Shown: positions 5,123 through 12,925 of the stretch, piece after piece
Layout of the letters: the number at the start of each line of letters is the position of its first letter
Numbering within the stretch: the first letter of the stretch is position 1
Assembly: GCA_903903715.1 (NCBI GenBank)
Contig: CAIUZX010000311.1
Location: forward strand, 1 to 15,586
From: an uncultured Caulobacterales bacterium
GTDB lineage: Bacteria; Pseudomonadota; Alphaproteobacteria; Caulobacterales; Caulobacteraceae
DNA: 15,586 nucleotides
Direction: 5' to 3'
The notes under the pieces: generated by a model
The model's input: the letters and a program-made list of their open reading frames with translations, nothing else
The model's database searches: none
What the model was told of the DNA's origin: nothing
Program-made: the position numbers and the translations under genes

Positions 5123-8007
5123 TCGCCGCTTTTGCGAAGCTTGTCCAAGCCTTGATCTGGAAGCGCTTCAGCCACGATCGGTTCGCGCGCGAGCCAGCGG
5201 CGCGCCACAGCGTTGACCTCCGCAACAGGAATCGAACTGTAATCAGCCTGCCAGGTCCGCGCCTGAGCGAGCTTGTAGGGTTCCGAAAATGAGCCGTCCA
5301 ATGTGTTAAGCCACCAACTGGCAGTTTCCCTTCGGTGCGCCGTGTCATCCAGAAGTGGACGTCTTACACGCTCCAATTCCTCGGTCGTGATGTCCGCCTG
5401 CGCCAGAGATTTGCCGATGCTGCGGATCTCCTTGACCACTTCATCCAGCGACGCTGGACTTGTTTCGATGGCCACAGACAACGCCCCTTCGTCTCCTCCC
5501 TTCTCGGTGACATAGGCAACGTCAGGGCTGTAGGTCTGTCCCAACCGCTCGCGAATGACCCGACGAATGCGATCCGACAGCACTTCCCTGAGCAAGGTGA
5601 TGGCCCGCACCTCCCGCTGGTGTTCAGGCCTCCAGACGAAGGTCGGCCAGACCACCAAAACGCCGGCCTTGCTGGGCAATCCAACATGACGCGCAGGCTC
5701 GATTTGCGGCGGCCGGTTCGGAAACCGCAATCGCACCGCGTCCGGATTGAAGACGTCCGACGCCGAGGCCCGGGGCGGCAAGGCTCCAAACGTCGATTCT
5801 AACAATCGCGTCGCTTCGGCTTCGGAAATGTCACCGACGACAGTGACTTCGATCGCATCCTTCGTCATCGTGGGTTTGAAAACCCGGCCGAAGTCCGTTG
5901 CCGTCAAGCGTGCGGCCACGTCTTCCGGCGGTAGACTGAGCACCGGCGGCCCCGGGAGCGCCGCACGCAGCGTGAGTTGCGCCGTCAAGAGCGGCGAGAC
6001 CCTGAGATTAGTATAATAGCTCCGCACGCTGAGCGGTATCTGACGATCGGCCTCCGGCCGGAAGCCCGGATCGGTCAGGTAGGCGCACAACACCTGGGCG
6101 ACAAGCGCCGCATCCGCCTTTCGCGCGCCCCCGGCCAACGTGAAGTGATCGCGCTCCATAGCGAACCGGACTCCGGCGGCGTGTGCGTCAAGCACCTGCC
6201 CCAGTTGTTCCTCATCGTGCCGGCCCAATCCTCCGGCAATCACGGAGCCGGCGCCGATGAACGCGACCGGCAGATCTTTCGGCGCGAACGAAAGCTCACC
6301 ACCTCCAAATCGCACCCGAATTTCGACATGGTCCTTTTCCGTGACCAGCGTCTTTACATTCGCCCGAACCCCGTTGGCCAAGGTCAGGCGAACAAAGTCG
6401 GGATCCAGAATTTCTTGTCTGGACACGACAATTCCTGTCGGTCCGAGGTCGGCGTACGCCCAAGACGGCGGGTGCGCATTGGCGGGCGGCCCGGGATCTG
6501 GGCGACCTTGAGCCATCCGCCATGCGACCCCGAGCTGCTGATATGTGATCGGAACCAGTGAAACGGCGGCAATTTGCGGCGGTGCTGCGGCTGACCATCT
6601 GCGTTGAAGGGACAGCGCGATGTCCGATCGGGTGAACTGTCGTCGCGCTTCCTCGAAATTTTCACGAATTTTGACGGGCGACACGATGGGGTCCCGCTCA
6701 CGCATTGTCGAGATGAGTGACTGGGCGATTTGCGGACTTGTCCGGGACGTGGACACCAGACCATCGACGCGCGCCCCGATCACAGTCATGACGCGGTCAA
6801 GTTCGCCGTCGGTCACACCATGCAACTCCAGTCTGCGCATCTCATCCGACAGAGTCGTCAGAGTTTCGGACCAGCGCTCAGGCTTCGGAACAGCGTATAT
6901 GCACGTCATGGCGTAGACACCCGGTTGCTCGCTGCGATCAATTCTGGCGGACAGAAACGGCGCCTCCGGCGCACGGGACAGATGATCAAGACGGTCCTGC
7001 AACGGAAGCATCCAACTGACATCGGAAAGGCTTCTGCGCCATGCGTCGACGCCGGGCGCTAGGTGCGCATCTGCGGCGGTAGGTCGGCAAACATCGATCA
7101 CGCCTTGTGCAAAGGCGGGTGTGTAGACTGAAAGGACGCTGGTCTGACGGGACAGATCCAGACGCCCCGGATCGACTGGTGACGGAACCGGCGCGTCTGA
7201 TCGCCAGGCTCCGAACGTCGTCTCCACCCTGGCGACCATATCCGCCACAGGGAGGTCCCCCACCACGATGACGAAAGCGCGGTCTGGTCGATACCATTTT
7301 CGATAAAAGCCGCGGAGCGCATCCGCGTTAAGGACCTTGAGAGTTTCAGGCGTGCCGCCGGGGGATCGGTATGGCGCCTTGAGACCCGGCGTTAGAAACG
7401 CCTGTATCGCCTCCGAGACATTCGTCCCGCCGTCTCGCCGCGCATAATATTCCGACGTCACCACGCCGCGCTGCCTGTCGACCGCCGAAGGATCAATCGT
7501 CAACCCGTCAGCGACGTCCTTCAACCACAGAAAGGCGAGGTCGAGCTTCTTCTGTGTGACCTCCTGGAGATCGAGCACATAGTAGGTGCCGAGCAGGTTG
7601 GTGAACGCATTGTGGTCGCGTTCAATAGAGATGCCCGCCTCCTGAAAACGGCTGGACAAGGTGTCGCCGGAAACATTCCGACCCCCTTCAAACGCCATGT
7701 GCTCAAGATAATGCGCCGCGCCGCGCTCCTCGTCCGCCTCATTGAGACTGCCCGTTTCGACGTAAAACCGTACGGACATCGCCCCGCCCGGCTTGGCGTT
7801 GGACATGACGGCGTACCGGAGGCCGTTTTGCAGCACGCCTTGCCTGACGATCTCGCGGGACTTCGAGGTCTCGACCTGATCGACCGCTGCGGGTCGGACC
7901 TGACGGGCGTCCGCTCTGTCACACGAAGCGACCGCTCCAAGACACAAAGAGGCGATGCAGAAAATCCCTGCAACTGCCCAAAAACGCTGAAAAAACGTCG
8001 CCCCCAT
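5119..8007 (-). CDS. M16 family zinc metallopeptidase, predicted lipoprotein
   Basis: This is a two-repeat (pitrilysin-type) M16 peptidase of 962 residues. The N-terminal half holds the inverted zinc motif HYLEH (His99, Glu102, His103) and a likely third ligand Glu186 in VVTSEY. The C-terminal half, from about residue 545, repeats the fold without HxxEH, as expected for a clamp-forming inactive partner. The first 29 residues form a signal peptide: basic start, hydrophobic run FWAVAGIFCIASLCLGAV, then the lipobox VASC with Cys29, suggesting a membrane-anchored periplasmic enzyme. I chose ATG 8007 because it gives this signal directly; the frame is open to 8211 but that would overlap the divergent membrane-protein gene. 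No strong Shine-Dalgarno is visible. The substrate is unknown; peptide or protein quality control in the periplasm is a guess. Confidence 0.93.
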   Translation of the reverse strand: MGATFFQRFWAVAGIFCIASLCLGAVASCDRADARQVRPAAVDQVETSKSREIVRQGVLQNGLRYAVMSNAKPGGAMSVRFYVETGSLNEADEERGAAHYLEHMAFEGGRNVSGDTLSSRFQEAGISIERDHNAFTNLLGTYYVLDLQEVTQKKLDLAFLWLKDVADGLTIDPSAVDRQRGVVTSEYYARRDGGTNVSEAIQAFLTPGLKAPYRSPGGTPETLKVLNADALRGFYRKWYRPDRAFVIVVGDLPVADMVARVETTFGAWRSDAPVPSPVDPGRLDLSRQTSVLSVYTPAFAQGVIDVCRPTAADAHLAPGVDAWRRSLSDVSWMLPLQDRLDHLSRAPEAPFLSARIDRSEQPGVYAMTCIYAVPKPERWSETLTTLSDEMRRLELHGVTDGELDRVMTVIGARVDGLVSTSRTSPQIAQSLISTMRERDPIVSPVKIRENFEEARRQFTRSDIALSLQRRWSAAAPPQIAAVSLVPITYQQLGVAWRMAQGRPDPGPPANAHPPSWAYADLGPTGIVVSRQEILDPDFVRLTLANGVRANVKTLVTEKDHVEIRVRFGGGELSFAPKDLPVAFIGAGSVIAGGLGRHDEEQLGQVLDAHAAGVRFAMERDHFTLAGGARKADAALVAQVLCAYLTDPGFRPEADRQIPLSVRSYYTNLRVSPLLTAQLTLRAALPGPPVLSLPPEDVAARLTATDFGRVFKPTMTKDAIEVTVVGDISEAEATRLLESTFGALPPRASASDVFNPDAVRLRFPNRPPQIEPARHVGLPSKAGVLVVWPTFVWRPEHQREVRAITLLREVLSDRIRRVIRERLGQTYSPDVAYVTEKGGDEGALSVAIETSPASLDEVVKEIRSIGKSLAQADITTEELERVRRPLLDDTAHRRETASWWLNTLDGSFSEPYKLAQARTWQADYSSIPVAEVNAVARRWLAREPIVAEALPDQGLDKLRKSGD

Positions 8008-8170
8008 CACGCACACACCACCACACGCCGTACGGAAACTCAACCAATTAGGGATTGCCGCTGCATCCTCGCGCAACTCTGTCACAGTTCTACGATTGCA
8101 CGGGCGCGCCGCAGGCGCCAGATTGGTTAACGGCCAAAGTGTAGGCCATTTCGATGAGTATGGAGGGGCT

Positions 8171-8659
8171 ATGCCCAGTTCGTTCGCAACGCCGAACCAT
8201 GACCCGATCATGACGCAATTCGATCGTCTGGTGGCGTTCGCCTGTTACGTGTTGTTGTTCCTCGGCGTCTTCACCTTCGGCGTGTCGAGCGTCGTCGCGC
8301 TCGCGCTGGCTTTGGCGCATGGTCGGGATTCCCACCCAATCATTCGTAGCCACTATCGTCATCAGGTGCGGATTTTCTGGCTTGGCGCATTTTGCATCGC
8401 TGGCGCCCTTCTGGCCGGACTGGCCGGCAGCGGGACGTGGTTGATCGCGCTCTTCAATGCGGTCGAAAAGGCGACGGGCATGACGGACCAGGCTCTGGGC
8501 GTCGGGGCCGGCGCGAAGCAGGCTTGGTTCGGCGGCGTAATGCTGGTCGCCTCTGTGACCCTCGTCCTCTTTGGCGCAGGCTGGACGCTGTTGCAGTCGC
8601 TGTTCGGCTTTTTGAGACTTGCGGGCAATCGGGCAATCGGCCACACCCCAGCGGAATAG
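8171..8659 (+). CDS. small integral membrane protein, DUF4870/Tic20-like
   Basis: The product is 162 residues with three predicted membrane segments at about 20-48, 68-95 and 119-148. A short polar stretch, HPIIRSHYRHQVRIFW (55-70), lies between the first two. This layout, a loop with a conserved HxRxQxRxFW-like string before the second segment, resembles the DUF4870/Tic20-like membrane proteins whose function is unknown. ATG 8171 has GGAGGGG just upstream, a strong ribosome site; a second ATG lies at 8210. The stop is 16 bases before hemB, so the two are probably cotranscribed. The family assignment is from pattern memory and moderately sure; no enzymatic motif is visible. Confidence 0.85.
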   Translation: MPSSFATPNHDPIMTQFDRLVAFACYVLLFLGVFTFGVSSVVALALALAHGRDSHPIIRSHYRHQVRIFWLGAFCIAGALLAGLAGSGTWLIALFNAVEKATGMTDQALGVGAGAKQAWFGGVMLVASVTLVLFGAGWTLLQSLFGFLRLAGNRAIGHTPAE

Positions 8660-8675
8660 TCCGCCGGGAACCCCA

Positions 8676-9677
8676 ATGTCCAAAGCGCCCCTCGCTGCCT
8701 TCCCCGCCATTCGGCCACGTCGTCTTCGCCGTGAAGATTGGATCAGGCGGCTGGTTCGTGAAACGACAGTGACGCCCAACGATCTGATCTGGTCGCTGGT
8801 GGTCCATGATGGTCCTGAGCCGGAAATCGTCGTGCCCTCGATGCCGGGGGCGCCGCGGATGTCGGTCTCCCGCGCGGCGGAAGCTGCGCGTGAAGCCAAA
8901 CGACTCGGCATTCCCGCCATAGCCGTGTTTCCCTATATCGACCCGGCGAAGAAGGACCCTCAGGGCTCTACGGCAAGTGACCCGGACGGCCTCGTATGTC
9001 GGGCGGTCGCTGCGATGAAGGATGCGGCTCCCGACGTGGGCGTGATGTGCGACGTGGCGCTCGACCCGTTCACAAGCCATGGCCATGACGGCTTGATCGA
9101 AAACGGGGTGATCCTGAATGACGCCTCAGTCGAACGCTTGATCGAGCAGGGACTGGTGCAGGCCCGCGCCGGGTGCGACATCCTCGCCCCCTCCGATATG
9201 ATGGACGGGCGGGTCGGCCGCCTGCGCAGCGCCCTTGAGGCGGAGGGCATGACGGACATCGCCATCATGGCCTATGCCGCAAAATATGCTTCAGCCTTCT
9301 ACGGCCCGTATCGCGACGCCATCGGCTCGGCGAGTGTGCTCACGGGCGACAAGAAGACCTACCAGATGGATCCTGGAAACGCGGAAGAGGCCTTGCGGGA
9401 AGTCGCCCTCGACATATCCGAAGGCGCAGACATGGTCATGGTCAAGCCCGGCATGCCCTATCTCGATATCGTCCATCGCGTGGCCGCGGCCTTCGCCCTG
9501 CCAACCTTCGCGTTCCAGGTATCCGGTGAGTACGCCATGATCCAGGCGGCGGCTGCGAACGGCTGGATCGACGGAGATCGCGCAATGCTCGAAAGCCTGA
9601 TGGCCTTCAAGCGCGCTGGTTGCGCCGGGGTCATCACCTATTTCGCCCCCCGCGCCGCCCGCGCACTCGGCGCCTGA
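8676..9677 (+). CDS. hemB: delta-aminolevulinic acid dehydratase (porphobilinogen synthase) HemB
   Basis: HemB condenses two 5-aminolevulinate molecules to porphobilinogen, the second step of heme synthesis, in the cytoplasm. The 333-residue protein shows both active-site lysines: K203 in AYAAKYASAFYGP and K257 in MVMVKPGMPYLD. The metal site reads DVALDPFTSHGHDG (126-139) with aspartates in place of the cysteine triad of zinc enzymes, which marks the magnesium/potassium-dependent class common in alphaproteobacteria. ATG 8676 is chosen because the protein then begins at the usual distance before RPRRLRREDWIRRLVRE; the frame extends to 8619 inside the preceding gene. The ribosome site is weak (GGGAA), so translation may lean on the upstream membrane-protein gene. 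It acts directly on the product of HemA. Confidence 0.97.
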   Translation: MSKAPLAAFPAIRPRRLRREDWIRRLVRETTVTPNDLIWSLVVHDGPEPEIVVPSMPGAPRMSVSRAAEAAREAKRLGIPAIAVFPYIDPAKKDPQGSTASDPDGLVCRAVAAMKDAAPDVGVMCDVALDPFTSHGHDGLIENGVILNDASVERLIEQGLVQARAGCDILAPSDMMDGRVGRLRSALEAEGMTDIAIMAYAAKYASAFYGPYRDAIGSASVLTGDKKTYQMDPGNAEEALREVALDISEGADMVMVKPGMPYLDIVHRVAAAFALPTFAFQVSGEYAMIQAAAANGWIDGDRAMLESLMAFKRAGCAGVITYFAPRAARALGA

Positions 9678-9691
9678 TCAGAGGCTCAGGC
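9672..9691. repeat. small inverted repeat across the convergent hemB / dehydrogenase stops
   Basis: GCCTGA (9672-9677) and TCAGGC (9686-9691) pair around an 8-base loop and contain both stop codons of the convergent genes. There is no U-tract, so it is at best a weak bidirectional pausing hairpin. No better terminator is visible in the 8-base gap. Confidence 0.3.
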
Positions 9692-10555
9692 CCTGGGCTC
9701 TGGTTTCGAGAGGCGGGCCACCAGGGAAGAGGTGTCCCACCGACGCCCCCCCATGGCCTGCACCTCCGCGTAGAACTGATCGACGAGGGCCGTGACTTCC
9801 AGTCGCGCCCCATTGCCCCGCGCGGCCTGAAGCACGAGGCCGAGGTCTTTGCGCATCAAATCGACGGCGAAGCCGAAATCGAACTTGCCATCCACCATGG
9901 TCGACCAACGGTTCTGCATCTGCCACGAGCTCGCCGCCCCCATCGAAATGGCCTCGAACACCGCCTGAGCGTCGAGATCAGCCTGCCCGGCGAAGTGCAC
10001 CGCTTCGGCGAGGCCCTGAACCACGCCGGCGATGCAAATCTGGTTGCACATCTTGGCGAGCTGTCCGGCGCCGCTCGGACCGATGCGTCGGACCGTTCGG
10101 CAGTAGGCTGAAATCACCGGCGTGATGCGTTCAATCGCCGTTTCGTCTCCGCCGAGCATCGCCGTCAGAACGCCCGCCTCGGCGCCCGATTGCCCACCGG
10201 ACACGGGGGCGTCCACGAACTCTCGCCCGACTGCCGCCGCCTTGTCCGCCATCTCTCGCGCAACATCTGCCGAGGTTGTGGAGTGGTCGACGACCACTGC
10301 GCCCGGTGCGAGCATGGGAAGGATACGGCTGGTGATGTCGCGAACGTCCGCGTCCGCGCTGACGCACAGGATCGCCACGTCGACGCCGGCGAGAGCCTTG
10401 ACCGGATCATCCGCCGTCACGCCGCCATACGCCTCAATGAAGGCGCGCGACTTTCCGGGCGAACGGTTGAACACCTGCAAGACCTGACCAGACTTTGCCA
10501 GATGCCGCGCCATGGGGAAGCCCATGACGCCAAGTCCCACGAAACCGACGTTCAT
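9686..10555 (-). CDS. NAD(P)-dependent 3-hydroxyisobutyrate dehydrogenase-family protein
   Basis: This is a beta-hydroxyacid dehydrogenase of the 3-hydroxyisobutyrate / tartronate-semialdehyde / glyoxylate reductase group, 289 residues, the standard length. The Rossmann motif GFVGLGVMG lies at 4-12. FVDAPVSGG (113-121) is the substrate-binding signature, and K168 in GAGQLAKMCNQI is the family's catalytic lysine. The all-helical C-terminal domain follows, with MRKDLGL near residue 240. ATG 10555 starts the protein right at the Rossmann fold; an in-frame start at 10582 would lie inside the upstream gene. It begins 4 bases after the flavin reductase stop, with AGGGA as ribosome site, so the two are cotranscribed. 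The substrate cannot be read from the sequence. Confidence 0.92.
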   Translation of the reverse strand: MNVGFVGLGVMGFPMARHLAKSGQVLQVFNRSPGKSRAFIEAYGGVTADDPVKALAGVDVAILCVSADADVRDITSRILPMLAPGAVVVDHSTTSADVAREMADKAAAVGREFVDAPVSGGQSGAEAGVLTAMLGGDETAIERITPVISAYCRTVRRIGPSGAGQLAKMCNQICIAGVVQGLAEAVHFAGQADLDAQAVFEAISMGAASSWQMQNRWSTMVDGKFDFGFAVDLMRKDLGLVLQAARGNGARLEVTALVDQFYAEVQAMGGRRWDTSSLVARLSKPEPRA

Positions 10556-10559
10556 GACT

Positions 10560-11066
10560 TCAATCCCTCGCAAACAGCGCACGGCCGTAACCGCCGCTGA
10601 AATACGTCAAGCCATCGCCACCCTTGTGATCAAAGGCCTGAACCCGGCCGACCATGGCGATATGGTCCCCGAGCGTGATCTGGTCGTACGCGTCGCACCA
10701 GAGTCGGGTCAAAGCGACGGGCAAGGCCGGCAGGCCCGGATGGGAATGATCCAGCTCGTCCATTTCAAACCGATATCGGCCGCGTTTGGCGCACCGATCA
10801 GCTATGTCCCGCTGGTCGGCGCCGAGGATATTGACCACGAATCCCGGCGCTGGTCGGAAATGTACGCCACGGTCCGACTTATCGCCCAGGCACCAGAGGA
10901 CCAGGGGAGGGTCCAGCGAAACGGATGTGAAGGAATTGACCGTCATGCCGATCGCGTGATCCTCGACGGGCGCGAGTACAACGGCGATCCCCGTCGCGAA
11001 CCCTCCCAGGGCGGCGCGGTAGGCCGATCGTGAGAGATCGTCCAGAACAAGATCGGCGTTGGGCAT
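10560..11066 (-). CDS. flavin reductase-like domain protein (FMN-binding, split-barrel)
   Basis: The 168-residue product fits the flavin reductase-like family (HpaC/ActVB type), which reduces free FMN or FAD with NAD(P)H for a partner monooxygenase. Visible features are YRAALGGFATGIAVV (16-30), GMTVNSFTSVSLDPPLVLWCL (40-60, the flavin-binding strand and loop), and a C-terminal DAYDQITLGDHIAMVGRV segment that matches the usual DHxxxxGxV string. I take ATG 11066; the frame is open to 11123 but the added residues lack family likeness. It heads a two-gene unit with the dehydrogenase 4 bases downstream and diverges from motB. No monooxygenase partner is present in the window, so its specific role is open. 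Confidence 0.9.
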   Translation of the reverse strand: MPNADLVLDDLSRSAYRAALGGFATGIAVVLAPVEDHAIGMTVNSFTSVSLDPPLVLWCLGDKSDRGVHFRPAPGFVVNILGADQRDIADRCAKRGRYRFEMDELDHSHPGLPALPVALTRLWCDAYDQITLGDHIAMVGRVQAFDHKGGDGLTYFSGGYGRALFARD

Positions 11067-11127
11067 GGGTGATATCGGTCCAAAGCGGGCGGGCCCCCGC
11101 AGGTAAGTGAAGGAAGCCCGCAACGCA

Positions 11128-11152
11128 ACCGCATCTTAACGAGCGATGCGGT
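11128..11152. repeat. inverted repeat in the flavin reductase-motB divergent region
   Basis: ACCGCATC, a 9-base spacer and GATGCGGT form a perfect 8+8 inverted repeat in the 129-base interval. Its right arm ends 43 bases before the motB start and its left arm begins 62 bases from the flavin reductase start. No U-tract follows. Size and spacing suit a binding site for a dimeric regulator, or an RNA hairpin. I could not find a convincing sigma-54, sigma-28 or CtrA motif beside it. Confidence 0.5.
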
Positions 11153-11195
11153 ATGGCTGACAGATAGTGAAATTCCACAACTGAGGACGCAGATC

Positions 11196-12092
11196 ATGGC
11201 CTACGGCGACGCGCCGGTCCTGATCAAGAAGGTGAAGAAGGTGTCCGGCGGCGGACACCACGGTGGCGCGTGGAAAGTCGCCTACGCCGACTTCGTGACC
11301 GCCATGATGGCATTCTTCCTCTTGATGTGGCTGATCAACACCACCTCACCCGAACAGAAGCGCGGCATCGCCGACTATTTCGCGCCGGCCAGCGTCTCGG
11401 AATCGACGTCGGGTTCCGGCGGCATTCTTGCCGGTACGGCCATGGGCGACAAAGGCGTGAAGAGCGACGGCGCCATTTCGGTCATCAAGAAACTGTCGGT
11501 TGAGAGCAAGGAAACGTCTCCGGAAGGCAAATCTCAGAGCGCGTCATCCGCCGACCAATCGTCGATCACCCGGCAAGCGTTGGAAAAAAAGGAAAGCGAC
11601 GCCTTTGAAAGCGCCGCAGAATCCCTTCGACAGGCGCTGCAGGACATGCCTGAGCTTGCGGAACTGTCAAAACAGGTCCTGGTCGACGTGACCCCGGAAG
11701 GGCTCCGGATCCAGCTGGTCGATCAGGAAGGCCGCGCCATGTTCGAGCAGGGATCCACCCGTCCCAACGATCGGGCGAGAGTGCTGTTGCGCGCGATCTC
11801 CAAGGTGATCAACCAGCTCCACAATCGCATCACCATCGCGGGCCATACCAGCGCCACTGCGCCGGGCCAACCGCGCGGCGGCGACGACTGGGCTCTATCA
11901 GCGTCTCGCGCTAACGCGTCCCGGGCCGTGCTGCAGGACGCCGGCGTTCCGGTTGATCGGATCTACCAGGTCTCCGGCAAGGCGACGTCCGAGCCCCTGT
12001 TTCCCGATGACCCGGCCCTGCCAGGAAATCGCAGGATCGCGATAGTTCTGTTGCGTGAAGCGCCCGTCTTGCCTCCAAATGCAGGACAATGA
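11196..12092 (+). CDS. motB: flagellar motor stator protein MotB
   Basis: MotB forms, with MotA, the proton-conducting stator that drives the flagellum and anchors to peptidoglycan. The 298-residue product has a basic cytoplasmic start, then AWKVAYADFVTAMMAFFLLMWLI (25-47), a single membrane segment with the proton-carrying Asp32. A serine-rich linker spans about 65-130, and an OmpA-like peptidoglycan-binding domain spans about 160-287. The latter shows ITIAGHTS (212-219), DWALSASRANASRAVL (231-246) and PGNRRIAIVLL (277-287). GAGGA lies 8 bases before the ATG. motA is not in the window, so stator genes are split here. The bpt gene begins about 60 bases downstream and may share the transcript. 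Confidence 0.95.
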   Translation: MAYGDAPVLIKKVKKVSGGGHHGGAWKVAYADFVTAMMAFFLLMWLINTTSPEQKRGIADYFAPASVSESTSGSGGILAGTAMGDKGVKSDGAISVIKKLSVESKETSPEGKSQSASSADQSSITRQALEKKESDAFESAAESLRQALQDMPELAELSKQVLVDVTPEGLRIQLVDQEGRAMFEQGSTRPNDRARVLLRAISKVINQLHNRITIAGHTSATAPGQPRGGDDWALSASRANASRAVLQDAGVPVDRIYQVSGKATSEPLFPDDPALPGNRRIAIVLLREAPVLPPNAGQ

Positions 12093-12151
12093 TCAAATGG
12101 ACACGTCGATGAACGGCTTCTACGCCCAATGTCAGGAACGGTGAGCGCCCT

Positions 12152-12919
12152 GTGACCCAGCATTTCGCGACCGGAAAGCTGAGATTTTTCCTGACCGCGC
12201 CTTCGCCCTGTCCCTATCTGCCGGAGCGTCTGGAGCGCAAGGTCTTCGCGCACCTGCCGCTGTCCGAAGGACCCACCGTCAATGACAGCCTGACGCAGGT
12301 TGGGTTTCGCCGGTCGCAGAACATCGCCTATCGGCCCGCCTGTGAGACCTGCGACGCCTGTGTGTCGGCCCGAATTCCAGTCGCGGACTACGTGTTTTCG
12401 AAATCCGAACGCCGAACACTGAAGCGCAACGCCAACCTCGAACGTCACCTCGTTGAAGCTGAGGCCACGTCCGAGCAGTTCGAACTTCTGCGTCGCTACC
12501 TAAACGCCCGACATGCGGACGGCGGTATGGCCGAAATGACCTGGCCGGATTTCGTGGCGATGGTCGAGGACACAGCGGTTCGCACCCACCTCATCGAATA
12601 CAGACGTCGAACCGACGACAAGGGACCGGGCGAACTGGTGGCTTGCGTGCTGGTCGACCTGCTCGATGACGGGCTGTCCTTGGTCTACAGCTTCTACGAT
12701 CCAGAGTTGTCCGGCCAGAGTCTCGGCGCCTACATCATTCTGGATCACATCGAGCAGGCCAAGGCGCTCGGCTCGCCCTATGTTTATCTCGGGTACTGGG
12801 TCGCCGGCAGTCCGAAGATGGCCTACAAGGCCAAGTATTCGCCCCTCGAAATCCTACGGCCTGGCGGCTGGCGCCTTATTTCGGCGCAGGAGCGAGATGC
12901 AGGCCGACCCGGCGAGTAG
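12152..12919 (+). CDS. bpt: aspartate/glutamate leucyltransferase Bpt (arginyl/leucyl-tRNA--protein transferase)
   Basis: Bpt moves leucine from leucyl-tRNA onto N-terminal Asp or Glu of proteins, creating an N-degron for ClpS/ClpAP. The 255-residue product fits the bacterial family. It carries PCPYLPER (19-26), GFRRSQNIAYRPACETCDAC (51-70, with Cys64, Cys67 and Cys70), and the C-terminal YLGYWVAGSPKMAYKAKY block typical of the GNAT-like transferase half. The start is GTG 12152, with GGTGAG 6 bases upstream; an in-frame stop at 12110-12112 excludes a much longer protein. It ends 6 bases before the convergent parC stop, with no intrinsic terminator between them. Whether it transfers leucine or arginine cannot be settled by eye; bacterial members with this layout are usually leucyl transferases. 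Confidence 0.93.
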   Translation: MTQHFATGKLRFFLTAPSPCPYLPERLERKVFAHLPLSEGPTVNDSLTQVGFRRSQNIAYRPACETCDACVSARIPVADYVFSKSERRTLKRNANLERHLVEAEATSEQFELLRRYLNARHADGGMAEMTWPDFVAMVEDTAVRTHLIEYRRRTDDKGPGELVACVLVDLLDDGLSLVYSFYDPELSGQSLGAYIILDHIEQAKALGSPYVYLGYWVAGSPKMAYKAKYSPLEILRPGGWRLISAQERDAGRPGE

Positions 12920-12925
12920 TTTATG

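Noticed and set aside
4652..5155. Plus-strand frame running out of hemA through the hemA upstream region
   Set aside because: It is antisense to hemA for most of its length and its product is unlike any family I recognise.
5977..6561. Open frame of 194 codons antisense to the M16 peptidase
   Set aside because: Same reasoning: a by-product of codon bias in the sense gene.
8042..8128. AACCAAT ... ATTGGTT inverted repeat between the M16 gene and the membrane-protein gene
   Set aside because: Seven-base arms 73 bases apart are expected by chance and no other signal supports them.
8090..8920. Long open frame (276 codons) on the minus strand across the membrane-protein gene and the start of hemB
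   Set aside because: It lies antisense to two well-supported genes, its product is low-complexity and charged with no family likeness, and long antisense frames are common in high-GC DNA.
12097..12144. Fifteen-codon leader frame (MDTSMNGFYAQCQER) between motB and bpt
   Set aside because: Too short to judge, with no attenuator hairpin or repeated codon; chance frames of this size are frequent.
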